Shown: positions 35,868 through 44,382, counted from the stretch's first letter. The stretch: DNA of 64,000 nt from Novosphingobium sediminis (GCF_007991615.1 NZ_BJYR01000010.1:62001-126000), one strand, 5' to 3'. Program-made: numbers and translations. Notes: generated by a model from the sequence alone, not told the origin.

Positions 35868-38087
35868 TCATCCGGGGAAGTCGATGCGGAGCGGCACGGA
35901 CGCGGCGTTCCGCCCGATCTGACGTATGGCAAAATAACGCGGTGCACCCGCTGGCAGCCCCGCAACCTGCCCCGCCGTGATCACCAGCGCTGCAGTTGTT
36001 GTTTGCCATAGCAGCACGGGCGCGGCGGGATCTCCGATGGTAACCTCCCAGCGCTCGAACTCCTCGTTCAGCGGCGTATCGACACCATTGAGCCAGGCCC
36101 GAGCCCCGCGCGCGCGCCGCACCCAGGTCAGCGCGATCGAACCATCGTCTCGCCATGCTGCCGTGCCATGGACCGGCGAGAGAGGACGCAACGTCGCCCC
36201 CGGATCTTCGATTGGCACGCTGACCGCTGCGGCGTCGCCCAGCCCCATAGCAACGATTCGGGTGGTTGCGGGATCGCCGATCAGCGCAGGGTCAAGGCGC
36301 ACCAGACTGTCGTCGATCAGTATGAATGGTTCATCCGCGAGGTGTGACCCTACTGCCCATTCCGTCCCTCCACGGCCGCGCAGCCAATTGCCTAGACGCC
36401 ACACCCCCTCACCAAGCGGCGTCGCGCTAGCAAACTGGGCTATTTCCGATCCTATCCGGGCCCGATTCGCGCCCTGCAGCAGTTGGGCAAGGTCGGCATC
36501 GGCAAGCTGCTGGTCCAGACCAGCCAGAACCACGTCCAAGGTCGATCGGCGATCAAGCAGATTGGGTGATGCCGAGGGCAGTGCAGTCAAGGTCCTGCCC
36601 ATGCGGGCCCTTGTCCGGCCTGTAGAGCCAATTGAAGTCAGCGCGCCTCCGTCGCCACCCAGATCAGCGAGCAGCGCTGCTCCGGTCCATCCCCCGCCGG
36701 ATCCCGATGCAGCGGCGAAGACCGCGGACGTCAAACCGCTTCCGGTTCCGTCCCACGGCAGCGCAAATGCTTCGAGCACGGTCGGCGTCTGGACAAGGTC
36801 CGTCGGCGGATTGATCCGGCCTGGATCCGTCGCGGCCGTTGTCGGCGCTGTTGCAGCTCCGGTTGATGGGCTTGCTGTCAGCGAAAGCAGCACCCCGTCC
36901 TGCTGCCACTCCCACTGTGCAACGCGCCAAAGGCCGGAGGCGATCGGTATGCTCACGAATGTACCCGGGGCGATGGCAGGGTCGATCTCGGTAACCCTGT
37001 ACGTGATCGTATCAGCCGGGCGCGTGGCGCGCCGGCTGGCATTGCCAGCAAGCACTTGCGCATCGGCCGCTGTAAGCGCTGCCGGAAGCTCGATGATCTG
37101 GAAGTCGCCCTGTTCGCTTCGGCCAATGCCGCGTTGCAGCCCAGGTTGGTAGTCGCGCGCCACATCATAGTAACGCACGCCGCACTGTCGCACGCGGGGC
37201 AGGGGCTCGCGCTTGCGTGACCAACCGCTGGCCTTGGCATCGGTTGATCGACCATCCTTGTTCGCGGCGGCTGGACTGGGCAGGGCGATGGGTGAGGCAG
37301 GCCCGGTGGGTTCCGCCGCGTGGATCGCCAGTGTGCCACCTGAGACTGCGCAAGCAATCGGCACGGCCTCCGCGATCACTGCAAGCGCGTCTCCCGCAGA
37401 GCCCTGATCGATGCTGAATCCCGCAAGACCTACGTCTAGCTGACTTACCGCTGCGTCTGGCAGGATCGCTCGCGCAACGGCGCCAATCGATGTGCCGGTC
37501 GGGTCTGCGAGGATTTCGAAGGTCAGCGAGGGTATGCGGTTTCCGTAGTCCGCCAGAGCCAGATCCTCGAATACGGCATAGGCAATTCCGCGATAGCCCG
37601 GACATTGCGTGATGCCTTCCGCCTGGGCAATCAACGGGTCGGCTTCCTGGTCGCCGTGCCCAAGATGAACGCGCAGCTTGCCGGCCACTTTGAGATCGCC
37701 GCCTGCACCGCGCAGCAAGTTGCCGTCCGCCCAGATCCGCCCGATTCCCGCGATCGGCCTGCTGCCGATGGCCACAGCGAACGACGACGTATAGGTATAG
37801 GTGGTGACGGACGGCCTGCCCTTGCCACTGCTCGCCGTATCCTTGTGTTCTACCAGTTCGGTCGCCCAGATCACGCTGCCTGCCGCCCGCATCTTGCCGA
37901 AGTGGAGCGGAAGTGCCGAGCCGTAGCTCGAAGTCTGGACCGTCAGGTCTTTCAGTCGCGGCCCTTCGACCCTGCGCCCCCCGCCGAAGATTGCGCCGTC
38001 GATCTGGCGACCGACGATCGCCCCGATCGAGCCGCCGATCGGGCCGCCGAATACGGTGCCGACGGCGGTCAGAAGCAAAGTAGCCAT
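35868..38087 (-). CDS. GTA gp15-like tail tip (megatron) protein, short form
   Basis: Protein of 739 residues. The N-terminus (LLTAVGTVFGGPIGGSIGAI, then VQTSSYGSALPLHFGKMRA and VIWATELVEH) and CPGYRGIAYAVFEDLALADYGNRIP are those of gp15-type host-attachment proteins. The phage-tail_3 part follows at about residues 270-430. RcGTA gp15 is about 1,300 residues because a GTA TIM-barrel-like domain sits between these parts; here the chain passes straight from one to the other, so that domain seems to be absent. The ATG at 38087 overlaps nothing; gp14 ends six bases before it in transcription order. Confidence 0.85.
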   Translation of the reverse strand: MATLLLTAVGTVFGGPIGGSIGAIVGRQIDGAIFGGGRRVEGPRLKDLTVQTSSYGSALPLHFGKMRAAGSVIWATELVEHKDTASSGKGRPSVTTYTYTSSFAVAIGSRPIAGIGRIWADGNLLRGAGGDLKVAGKLRVHLGHGDQEADPLIAQAEGITQCPGYRGIAYAVFEDLALADYGNRIPSLTFEILADPTGTSIGAVARAILPDAAVSQLDVGLAGFSIDQGSAGDALAVIAEAVPIACAVSGGTLAIHAAEPTGPASPIALPSPAAANKDGRSTDAKASGWSRKREPLPRVRQCGVRYYDVARDYQPGLQRGIGRSEQGDFQIIELPAALTAADAQVLAGNASRRATRPADTITYRVTEIDPAIAPGTFVSIPIASGLWRVAQWEWQQDGVLLSLTASPSTGAATAPTTAATDPGRINPPTDLVQTPTVLEAFALPWDGTGSGLTSAVFAAASGSGGGWTGAALLADLGGDGGALTSIGSTGRTRARMGRTLTALPSASPNLLDRRSTLDVVLAGLDQQLADADLAQLLQGANRARIGSEIAQFASATPLGEGVWRLGNWLRGRGGTEWAVGSHLADEPFILIDDSLVRLDPALIGDPATTRIVAMGLGDAAAVSVPIEDPGATLRPLSPVHGTAAWRDDGSIALTWVRRARGARAWLNGVDTPLNEEFERWEVTIGDPAAPVLLWQTTTAALVITAGQVAGLPAGAPRYFAIRQIGRNAASVPLRIDFPG

Positions 38088-38092
38088 GAATG

Positions 38093-38503
38093 TCAGTCCC
38101 CGGTTGAGTTCAGCGGTGTCGGCACGCGCCAACCACCAGTGGGTGGCCACGGCAACGGATCCGGCAGGAAAGTCACCCGGCCTATGCCAGCGTGGGCATG
38201 GATGAAGCCGCCTGCCGTCCGGACCAGAAGGTGCGGTTGGATCGGGCTCACCATGACCAGCACCACATCGGCGTCCGATGGCGCGACAGCCTTGAAGCGA
38301 TTGGCCTGCGCAAAGGGCAGCAGTCCGTGCACGGAAACGGTGCGCAGGCGGTATCCGGCAGGCACGACCGGCTCGCTGCCCGCCCGACGCATGGCTTCGG
38401 CCACAACGCCCACGCAGTCGAGGCCGGTTCCAGGATCGCGGCCATGAAGGCGAAAACGTGTGCCGATCAGGCTTGCGGCTGCCGCGGCAAGCGCGGTGTT
38501 CAC
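38093..38503 (-). CDS. GTA gp14-like NlpC/P60 cell-wall peptidase
   Basis: Protein of 136 residues with the NlpC/P60 signature: nucleophile Cys30 in GLDCVGVVAEA and the His of FIHAHAGIGRV near residue 102-104. It would cut peptidoglycan to let the particle's DNA enter. The start is the GTG at 38503, because it overlaps the DUF2163 stop as GTGA; the frame is open further upstream but inside the neighbour gene. Confidence 0.85.
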   Translation of the reverse strand: MNTALAAAAASLIGTRFRLHGRDPGTGLDCVGVVAEAMRRAGSEPVVPAGYRLRTVSVHGLLPFAQANRFKAVAPSDADVVLVMVSPIQPHLLVRTAGGFIHAHAGIGRVTFLPDPLPWPPTGGWRVPTPLNSTGD

Positions 38504-39330
38504 CGCTGTGCTGCCGGATAGCGGGTCAATAGATCGTTCCCCGGCAGAAACGGTTCGCCCTGAAAGTTGATGGCATTGCCGAAGCGCGCCGCGCAGGTGC
38601 CCAGCGTATGGTCGCACCCCTCGCGCAACTCGATCCGCGTTCCGGCACTCACGCCCGCAGCCGTCGTGCGATCAAGCATGAGCCAAGGCCCCTCGATCGC
38701 TTCGATCCGGCGGACGAGCCCCGCTTCCGGTCCATCGATCCAGCGCAGTGTTCCGAAGGCCAGCAGCCCGATTGCTGGCCCACCTGTCACGCGCACAGCT
38801 CCTCCATCCGCCGAAATGGCGGCTAGCGTCGCCTGATGCGTGAACGCATGGGCAGAGAGCGTGCAGCCGCCGGCACAGAATTCCGCGCGGCAGGTCGGCG
38901 CGGTCCGCGGCACGATCTGGCGCGACAGAAGATCTTTCACGGAACGCAGCTCGGCCGAAAACCCTGCCCCTTCATGGCCGACTGCCCCGATGGTGCCGGC
39001 ATAAAGCGTCATTCGCTCAAGCGTTTCCCAGTCGACCAGCCCCATCGCAATCGAGCCCCCGTCGAACCGCCCCGCCGCAAGGTCTTCCTCGCGAATGGAA
39101 TCATGACTGAGCGCACCCGCCACTTCGGCGCTGTCGGCCTCGAAATCGGCTGTCCGGCGAATGGCCGAAGGCACCATCCCAGGCGCAGTACGATGAAGCA
39201 GGCCGTCAAAGGACAGGTCCCTGTCGTGGCTGGTGAAGCCCAGCGTCACCCCGTCGCGCCGTTCCAGCCGCCACCAGATGGCAACCGTCTCGAGCGTCTG
39301 GCTGAACCAGACCCGTGTGCTCTCCGGCAT
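38500..39330 (-). CDS. GTA gp13-like baseplate hub protein (DUF2163)
   Basis: Protein of 276 residues. DUF2163 N-terminus (VAIWWRLERRDGVTLGFTSH then DRDLSFDG). Conserved cysteines are Cys147, Cys152, Cys156, Cys239 and Cys246 (TCRAEFCAGGCTL and GCDHTLGTCAARF); the RcGTA hub protein is reported to bind an iron-sulfur cluster, and the spacing here would allow four ligands. It begins one base after the DUF2460 stop and is coupled to gp14 by GTGA. Confidence 0.88.
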   Translation of the reverse strand: MPESTRVWFSQTLETVAIWWRLERRDGVTLGFTSHDRDLSFDGLLHRTAPGMVPSAIRRTADFEADSAEVAGALSHDSIREEDLAAGRFDGGSIAMGLVDWETLERMTLYAGTIGAVGHEGAGFSAELRSVKDLLSRQIVPRTAPTCRAEFCAGGCTLSAHAFTHQATLAAISADGGAVRVTGGPAIGLLAFGTLRWIDGPEAGLVRRIEAIEGPWLMLDRTTAAGVSAGTRIELREGCDHTLGTCAARFGNAINFQGEPFLPGNDLLTRYPAAQR

Positions 39331-39331
39331 A

Positions 39332-39961
39332 TCAGGCGTCCTCGCGCAGTTCGATCAGCGGCACGCTCGGCGCCTCGCCGGCGGCAAACGCCGCGCCGGA
39401 GATGTCGAGCCGGTCTTCGCCAAATCGGACCGGTACGTCGAACAGGAAGCCGGCGCGGACAATCTTGCCCGCAGCCGGGGCGTCTGCGAACACGATCTCG
39501 CCCAGTGCATCGAGAGTCCAGTTCGCCACAGATACGCCGTCGATGCTGACCACCACGCTCTCGGCGCGCGGGCGGGTGATGCGCCGCTTCTGCGCATCAG
39601 TGCCCTCACCATAGACCTTCACCAGTGGGAAGCGCGCTCTTGCCCCATCACCGGTCCCGATTGTCTGGTCGAGCGCGGTAGGTAGGCCGGTCATCCCGTT
39701 GGAGCTGAAGTCCGACGGGTCGCGCAGGCGGAAACCGCGGGCCTGCCCGCGACGCGCACGGAAGAAAGTAAGGAGCTCTCCCAGTTCGGCTTCAGAACGC
39801 ACGCCCGGTCCCACGTCAAACCGCAGGCGCGCGTCCGCCCACAAGCTGTTGCGCCGTTCGAAGCCGGAAGCCGTGATTGTCACGTTGGTCGAAAACTCGG
39901 GGGTCACTGTTGCGGATCTTCCGATCGCGATCGGAAAGTGCACGTCGTCGAAGGGCTGCAT
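39332..39961 (-). CDS. Internal-start DUF2460 protein (gp12 proper), nested in the fusion gene
   Basis: In-frame ATG at 39961-39959 with AGGAGG five bases upstream, a perfect Shine-Dalgarno at optimal spacing. Starting there gives 209 residues beginning MQPFDDVHFPIAIGRSA, the length and N-terminus of stand-alone DUF2460 GTA gp12 proteins. The codons for the ribosome site encode NEED in the fusion. So the same frame probably yields both a long and a short product. Alternatively the two genes were fused by loss of a stop and the ribosome site is a relic. Confidence 0.6.
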   Translation of the reverse strand: MQPFDDVHFPIAIGRSATVTPEFSTNVTITASGFERRNSLWADARLRFDVGPGVRSEAELGELLTFFRARRGQARGFRLRDPSDFSSNGMTGLPTALDQTIGTGDGARARFPLVKVYGEGTDAQKRRITRPRAESVVVSIDGVSVANWTLDALGEIVFADAPAAGKIVRAGFLFDVPVRFGEDRLDISGAAFAAGEAPSVPLIELREDA

Positions 39962-41686
39962 AATGTCCTCCTCATTGGTGGAACCGGCTGTGGCCCCTGG
40001 CAGGCGGGTGAAGCCGTCGCGTGCCACTTGGGGCAGCGCCCAGATGAAAGTCTCCGCCACGCCCAGCGCCTGCGCTTCGCTTGCTGCGGCATCGATACGC
40101 GGCCACATGGCTTCGGCATCAGCGGCATTGAGCACGAAGCCGGAAAGGTAGTGCTGATGCGCCCGTGGATAGCCGAGCCGCGCCTCTGCCTCCGCGCGCC
40201 CGCGCGTCCTGCGCGCCTCGAACCCGGCGGTCAGCCAGTCGTAGTCCTCTAGCTGGAGCACATCGAACGCTGGCGATGCCCATCCCGTCGGCAAGTTCGC
40301 GCGCCGCGCTTCGGGCGTTGCGGGATCGAGTACGGTCGGCAGGAATGCCAGTAGCAGCGTTTCGCAAGGCGCACTTCCGGCCGCCGCCCGCACGGCTGCC
40401 GTCAGGCCTGCTGTCGCGCTTGCGAGCAAGGCGCCGGCAGCATCGAGCAGCGCCTTCTGCGTTGCGGTCAGTGTTGCACCGAGGTCCGGAATGGCCACCG
40501 GGTTCCCGCCCAAGGCTGCCTTGGTAGCATCATCATAGAGGCAGATCTTGCGATCGGCGGTCACCCACCACCACGGCTCGCCAACCTGATAGCGCACCGG
40601 CAAGCCTGCTTCCGTGAGCAGGCCAACCAGTCGCACGGCCACCTTGCGCAACCACGCCGTCGCCGCCGTACTGGCCGGTGAAAGCAGCGCCGAAGGCGGT
40701 GACCAGCCCGTCCGGGCAGGGCTGCCATCGGCCGCGCGTTGTTGCCAGGCAGCGGGGCAGTGCTGCGCCAGCAACTCGAACGATTGCGAGAGGATCACCG
40801 TGTATCCCATCGCCTTCGCGCCGGAGAGGAACGCCTGGTGCCAACGTTCCGCCGCAGGATTGAATGCAGGCAAAGCAGGATCGACCACGAAACCGCCCGC
40901 GCCGTCTGGCGCCAGCGGAAAAAAGTGGCTCATCCCCACATAGTGATTGATGCTGCCGCGATAGCCGAGGCCGCGCACACTACGCAGCAGCCGCGCGGGC
41001 GTCTGGTTGTAGCCGTCGTCATAGCCCGTTGCCATGCTCAGCCCATGGGGCGGCACCATCACGTCGCCGATGGTCAGCATGGGCTTGTGCCCGCTGCAGC
41101 GCATCGCGCTCAGCTCGGCCCAGCCTGTAATGGCAGACGCGAACGGCGTCGTTGATGTCGCCGCATAGCCCGGCGCGACGAGCGAAATGAACATGCGGTC
41201 GATGTCTGACGGATAGACCGGATCGGCCTCACCCGGCAGGATGAACCCCCCAGCCAGCGCCGAGAACGGCAGCGTGATGACCGCATCGGTCGGCGTGCCT
41301 GCCGCATAGTTCCACAGCCGCAAATACCATCCGCGGGGATTGCCCGCAGCGTCTCGCCCCTCGATGGTCAACGTCGGTCCGTTCACTGCATCGAGCGGCA
41401 ACACACCGTTCGAGCGCCAGCGGAACGACAGTGTCAGCCGCGCGTAGTCGCGGTTCGTATCGTAGGCGAGCAGCGGGTGGTCCCAGCGGTCCTCGCTTTC
41501 CCAGATCAGCCCGATCAGATCGTTAGCCTTCTGGAAAACGGCGTCGACCCGCAGTGTATCCGGCGCGGTGGTGACCACCGACGCCATCGCCGGGCGCGGA
41601 AAATCCACCATCCAGAAGCGCGGGTCGAACCGTTGGATCGTGTCCGTCGCCTGCACGGTACGGCGTTTTGCCAGCCAGAAGCTCAT
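39332..41686 (-). CDS. TIM-barrel-like/DUF2460 fusion tail protein
   Basis: One open frame of 784 residues. Residues 576-784 are a DUF2460 (TIGR02217) domain, the whole of RcGTA gp12, a baseplate ring protein. Residues 1-575 are not part of that family: about 1-180 look like a beta-sandwich (RNWYLRL-type strands, TLTIEGRDAAGNPRGWYLRL), and about 185-560 read as an alpha/beta barrel with glycoside-hydrolase-like features (GLSMATGYDDGYNQTP, INHYVGMSHFFPL, YQVGEPWWWVTAD, LQLEDYDWLTAG). The fusion joins at GSTNEEDIMQPFDD. An internal start at 39961 probably also makes the DUF2460 part alone. It sits between the tape measure and gp13, the usual gp12 place. Confidence 0.85.
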   Translation of the reverse strand: MSFWLAKRRTVQATDTIQRFDPRFWMVDFPRPAMASVVTTAPDTLRVDAVFQKANDLIGLIWESEDRWDHPLLAYDTNRDYARLTLSFRWRSNGVLPLDAVNGPTLTIEGRDAAGNPRGWYLRLWNYAAGTPTDAVITLPFSALAGGFILPGEADPVYPSDIDRMFISLVAPGYAATSTTPFASAITGWAELSAMRCSGHKPMLTIGDVMVPPHGLSMATGYDDGYNQTPARLLRSVRGLGYRGSINHYVGMSHFFPLAPDGAGGFVVDPALPAFNPAAERWHQAFLSGAKAMGYTVILSQSFELLAQHCPAAWQQRAADGSPARTGWSPPSALLSPASTAATAWLRKVAVRLVGLLTEAGLPVRYQVGEPWWWVTADRKICLYDDATKAALGGNPVAIPDLGATLTATQKALLDAAGALLASATAGLTAAVRAAAGSAPCETLLLAFLPTVLDPATPEARRANLPTGWASPAFDVLQLEDYDWLTAGFEARRTRGRAEAEARLGYPRAHQHYLSGFVLNAADAEAMWPRIDAAASEAQALGVAETFIWALPQVARDGFTRLPGATAGSTNEEDIMQPFDDVHFPIAIGRSATVTPEFSTNVTITASGFERRNSLWADARLRFDVGPGVRSEAELGELLTFFRARRGQARGFRLRDPSDFSSNGMTGLPTALDQTIGTGDGARARFPLVKVYGEGTDAQKRRITRPRAESVVVSIDGVSVANWTLDALGEIVFADAPAAGKIVRAGFLFDVPVRFGEDRLDISGAAFAAGEAPSVPLIELREDA

Positions 41687-41702
41687 GGCTCCTCGTTCCT
41701 TC

Positions 41703-42290
41703 TCAATATTCGCTAAGGGCGCGCCGCACCGCTTGCGCTACCTGACGGCTGGAGCGGCGCAGACTTTCCGGACTGCTGCTGCCTTCGGGCGCAACAACCC
41801 TGATCGAGACGTTGACGGACCGCGCCCCGCCCCTGCTGCCCGGATCGACCTGCCCGGCCGATGTCGGTATGAACAGCTCCGGGCCGCGCTCGCCGACGAG
41901 GTAAGGGCGGCCTGGCGCGACAGGTCCGCCGGTCGCTCGGCCGGGCAATCCGAAGATCGAGCTGATCAGGCTGCCGATGCCAAGGATGCCGCCTCCAAGG
42001 CCGCCGCCACCGCCCGAACCGCCAATCCCGATCGAGGCAAGCCCGCCGCGCAAGGCTTGCGCCGCGATGTCGTCGAGCACCCTCAGGCCGGTCCGTCGAA
42101 GATCCTCGAAACCCAGGCTTCCTCGCCGTACGGCACTCAGCAGACCACGCTCGAGCACGTCGCCGCCGCGGCTGAAGCCGTCGACGACGATCGAGTCGAA
42201 GCTGCTGCGCATCTGGCCGATGTCGGCAGCAAAACCGTCGGTGCTGGCCCGCACATCGACGACCAGCGTAGAAAGACTATCCATGCGCAT
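41703..42290 (-). CDS. GTA gp11-like short tail tape measure protein
   Basis: Protein of 195 residues (193 if the second ATG at 42284 is used). It opens with DSLSTLVVDVRASTDGFAAD, typical of phage tape measures, has a glycine-rich hydrophobic centre (GGLGGGILGIGSLISSIFGL) and ends with GRPYLVGERGPELFIPTSAG, a tape-measure C-terminal motif. Its small size matches GTA gp11 and predicts a tail far shorter than that of siphophages. It overlaps the chaperone gene upstream. Confidence 0.85.
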   Translation of the reverse strand: MRMDSLSTLVVDVRASTDGFAADIGQMRSSFDSIVVDGFSRGGDVLERGLLSAVRRGSLGFEDLRRTGLRVLDDIAAQALRGGLASIGIGGSGGGGGLGGGILGIGSLISSIFGLPGRATGGPVAPGRPYLVGERGPELFIPTSAGQVDPGSRGGARSVNVSIRVVAPEGSSSPESLRRSSRQVAQAVRRALSEY

Positions 42291-42486
42291 CGCGCTCCAT
42301 CATTGCGGTCAGGGTGCTCCGGTCGATGCTGTCACCGGGTGGCGGCGCGGCGGCCATGACAACCGCTGCAAGCTCAGCCGGCGTGGCCGTCCAGAATGTC
42401 TGCGGCGACCAGCCGATCAGCAGCGCAGCCTGACCTGACAGCCGTATCGCCGCTTCGCCGAAGCGGGCTTCGGCCTTGGCGCTCAT
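42277..42486 (-). CDS. Tail assembly chaperone, GTA gp10.1-like
   Basis: Protein of 69 residues. GWSPQTFWTATPAELAAVV is the core of the small phage tail assembly chaperone family (TAC, PF09550-type). It couples to the upstream gp10 gene by an ATGA overlap at 42483-42486 and its end overlaps the tape measure start. Such chaperones hold the tape measure before the tail tube assembles. Confidence 0.8.
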   Translation of the reverse strand: MSAKAEARFGEAAIRLSGQAALLIGWSPQTFWTATPAELAAVVMAAAPPPGDSIDRSTLTAMMERDAHG

Positions 42487-42815
42487 CCGCCGCCCTTCAG
42501 CACCTGCACCAGCAGGCTGCGCAAAGCGGGCGCGCAGGCAGAAAGGCCGGCCTTGGTCACGGCCTCGGCAAAATCTTCGCGGCTGTGGTCGGATGGGTGC
42601 GCCAGACAGTGCCAGAAGAGCGCCACCATTTCGGCGAGCTTCAGTTCACCCCCGCTCGCCCGTTCGACAAGTCCAAACAGCGGCCCCAGTTCTTCTTCGG
42701 CCGCCACCAATGCGCCAAACGTCGGGCGCAGCACATGGGCTACCCCGTCCAGCAGCAGGCCGGCCTCGCCGCGGTGCGGATTGGGAGCGGCAGCGGTCAT
42801 CGACACCCCGCTCAT
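42483..42815 (-). CDS. GTA gp10-like tail tube chaperone
   Basis: Protein of 110 residues (105 from a second ATG). NPHRGEAGLLLDGVAHVLRP, TFGALVAAEEELGPLFGLVE and MVALFWHCLAHP match the GTA gp10 family (Phage_TAC_11). ATGA overlaps join it to the tail tube gene before it and to gp10.1 after it. Together with gp10.1 it probably plays the part of the frameshifted G/GT chaperone pair of long-tailed phages, but without a frameshift. Confidence 0.82.
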   Translation of the reverse strand: MSGVSMTAAAPNPHRGEAGLLLDGVAHVLRPTFGALVAAEEELGPLFGLVERASGGELKLAEMVALFWHCLAHPSDHSREDFAEAVTKAGLSACAPALRSLLVQVLKGGG

Positions 42816-43219
42816 ACCTGCACCACCAGGCCAGAGCTTTCGAGCGACAGTGTGTAGTTGCGCTCGCCATTGAAATCCCCGGCATATTCGAGCTTCTGGA
42901 CGAGGAACTTGCCGCGCATCTTCTCGCCGCCCTCGAACGAAAGCTCGTAGTCGGTGATCGTGCCTGCCAGTGCATTGCCGAGGACCTGACCTTCAGCGGC
43001 GCTGCCAAGGAAGATCCCTGCAGCACTTACGCTCACGGATCGGGTCCCCGCGCCTGAGAGCAGTTCGCGCCACCCGCCGGAATCCTTGCTGGTCACCACC
43101 ACCAGTTCGCCGTTGATAGACATCTGCGTCGTGCGCAGCCCGGCCACGGTGTTATAGGTCGGCGTCGCTGCGCCATCGCTGATCTTCAGCAGAAAGGCGC
43201 TTCCCTTCTGTGCTGGCAT
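42812..43219 (-). CDS. Major tail tube protein, GTA gp9-like
   Basis: Protein of 135 residues. Start MPAQKGSAFLLKISDG, then VAGLRTTQMSINGELVVVTS and SGGWRELLSGAGTRSVSVSA are typical of the phage major tail protein 2 family. It would stack as hexamer rings around the tape measure. Preceded by GGAGAACC and coupled to gp10 by ATGA. Confidence 0.9.
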   Translation of the reverse strand: MPAQKGSAFLLKISDGAATPTYNTVAGLRTTQMSINGELVVVTSKDSGGWRELLSGAGTRSVSVSAAGIFLGSAAEGQVLGNALAGTITDYELSFEGGEKMRGKFLVQKLEYAGDFNGERNYTLSLESSGLVVQV

Positions 43220-43273
43220 GTCGGTTCTCCTGGTTGGAAGGATTGCATGATGTGCGGCCGTCAGACCCTGCGG

Positions 43274-43669
43274 TCAGGCCGCAAGCACCCGTGCCCGGTA
43301 TTCGAGCACCAGCACGCGCAGCGCCTCACCGCGCTGTTCGGCCCGGGCCCTGAGAAATGTGAGGCTGGCAACCTGGAAACCGGCGGCGCTCTGGTCAGCC
43401 GGAAGGCTCTCCATCCGTGCCTCGATGGCTCCGATCAGATTGGCTTCGGAAAGTTGCTCATAGCCCCGGTAGTTGAGCTCGAGCGCGACGCGGATTTCCC
43501 GGCCGCGTCCACTCTTATTGCTCCAGTCCGTACTGGCGCTTGCCGTCAGGGCCAGCCACGGGAGCGCCGTCCTGAGCGGGGCTTCTTCGACGATCGCGTT
43601 CAATCCCGTGGCCAGCGTCGGATCTGCAGCAAGCCACGAAACCACTGCGGCACGAAAAGCCAGTTCCAT
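43274..43669 (-). CDS. DUF3168 tail terminator protein, GTA gp8-like
   Basis: Protein of 131 residues. The DUF3168 pattern is clear: MELAFRAAVVSWLAADPTLA, PWLALTASASTDWSN and REIRVALELNYRGYEQLSEA. Its role in phages is to cap the tail tube at the head side. It begins 12 bases after the 49-codon ORF stop. Confidence 0.88.
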   Translation of the reverse strand: MELAFRAAVVSWLAADPTLATGLNAIVEEAPLRTALPWLALTASASTDWSNKSGRGREIRVALELNYRGYEQLSEANLIGAIEARMESLPADQSAAGFQVASLTFLRARAEQRGEALRVLVLEYRARVLAA

Positions 43670-43681
43670 TGCTCACTCCTG

Positions 43682-43831
43682 TCATTGCAGCGGCCACAGC
43701 CACCGGGCGGATCGCCAGTTCGCGGTGTTGTCTGCCGCCGCGCGGCCTGCGGCGCGGGCTTCGGCGATTTGCCGTGCGGCTGCGATCAGCTGCTGCTGCA
43801 CCTGCACAAAGTTGTTGCTGGTCTTGCTCAT
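43682..43831 (-). CDS. 49-residue ORF in the gp7 slot of the GTA-like cluster
   Basis: Very short protein starting MSKTSNNFVQVQQQLIAAAR and ending WRSARWLWPLQ. Its ATG overlaps the connector gene stop as ATGA (43828-43831), the same coupling used elsewhere in the cluster, and its stop is 12 bases before the DUF3168 gene, so it is very likely translated. The middle is an Ala-rich helix. No domain was recognised. It occupies the place of RcGTA gp7, the head-tail stopper of about 110 residues, but is far too short to be one. Confidence 0.65.
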   Translation of the reverse strand: MSKTSNNFVQVQQQLIAAARQIAEARAAGRAAADNTANWRSARWLWPLQ

Positions 43832-44382
43832 GCGATGCGCATCCTGCGCCACGGCCGCCACAACGCTGCGACCGAAGCCGGCGGACCGGCCATGGCCTTG
43901 TCATTGTCGCGCGCGCGGTCGCGGTGCTGGTATGCGGCCCACCGAACCAGTCCCTGCCGGATGGCTTCGGGCAAGGTGTCCCACCCTTCGGCCATCCCGG
44001 CGGCGAACTTCACGGCGACCCGTGTTTGATCGATCGGCCGGTTCAGGCGCACACGTCCGGTGCCTTCAGCGTCGATGTCGATGTCATAGTCGGTCGCTGC
44101 CAGCGCCGTACGTGTGCCATCGGCAGCTATCGCCAGAACGCCGGAGATCGCTTTCACCGGCCGCGTCGCCAGCGATTGCCAGTTGCCGCATGCTTGGAGC
44201 ACTTCTTCGCAGTCCGTTACGAGCGGCATCATGCCGATAAATCCTTCGCACAGCTCCAGCGCGGTCCTGATCAGACCTGTCAGCTCCGCGTCTTCGCGCG
44301 TCGTGCTGATGCCAAGCCATGCCTTGAGTTCGGCGAGCGCCATCGGTGCCAGCGTCGGCGGCGCGGTAATTGCCCGCTTCAT
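43828..44382 (-). CDS. Head-tail connector protein, GTA gp6-like
   Basis: Protein of 184 residues of the phiE125 gp8/gp6-like connector type. The opening PMALAELKAWLGISTTREDA, with ELTGLIRTALELCEGFIG, and GWDTLPEAIRQGLVRWAAYQ near the C-terminus are typical. It would form a ring under the portal. A GGAG site lies ahead of the ATG. About 126 bases with strong hairpins separate it from the capsid gene. Confidence 0.88.
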   Translation of the reverse strand: MKRAITAPPTLAPMALAELKAWLGISTTREDAELTGLIRTALELCEGFIGMMPLVTDCEEVLQACGNWQSLATRPVKAISGVLAIAADGTRTALAATDYDIDIDAEGTGRVRLNRPIDQTRVAVKFAAGMAEGWDTLPEAIRQGLVRWAAYQHRDRARDNDKAMAGPPASVAALWRPWRRMRIA

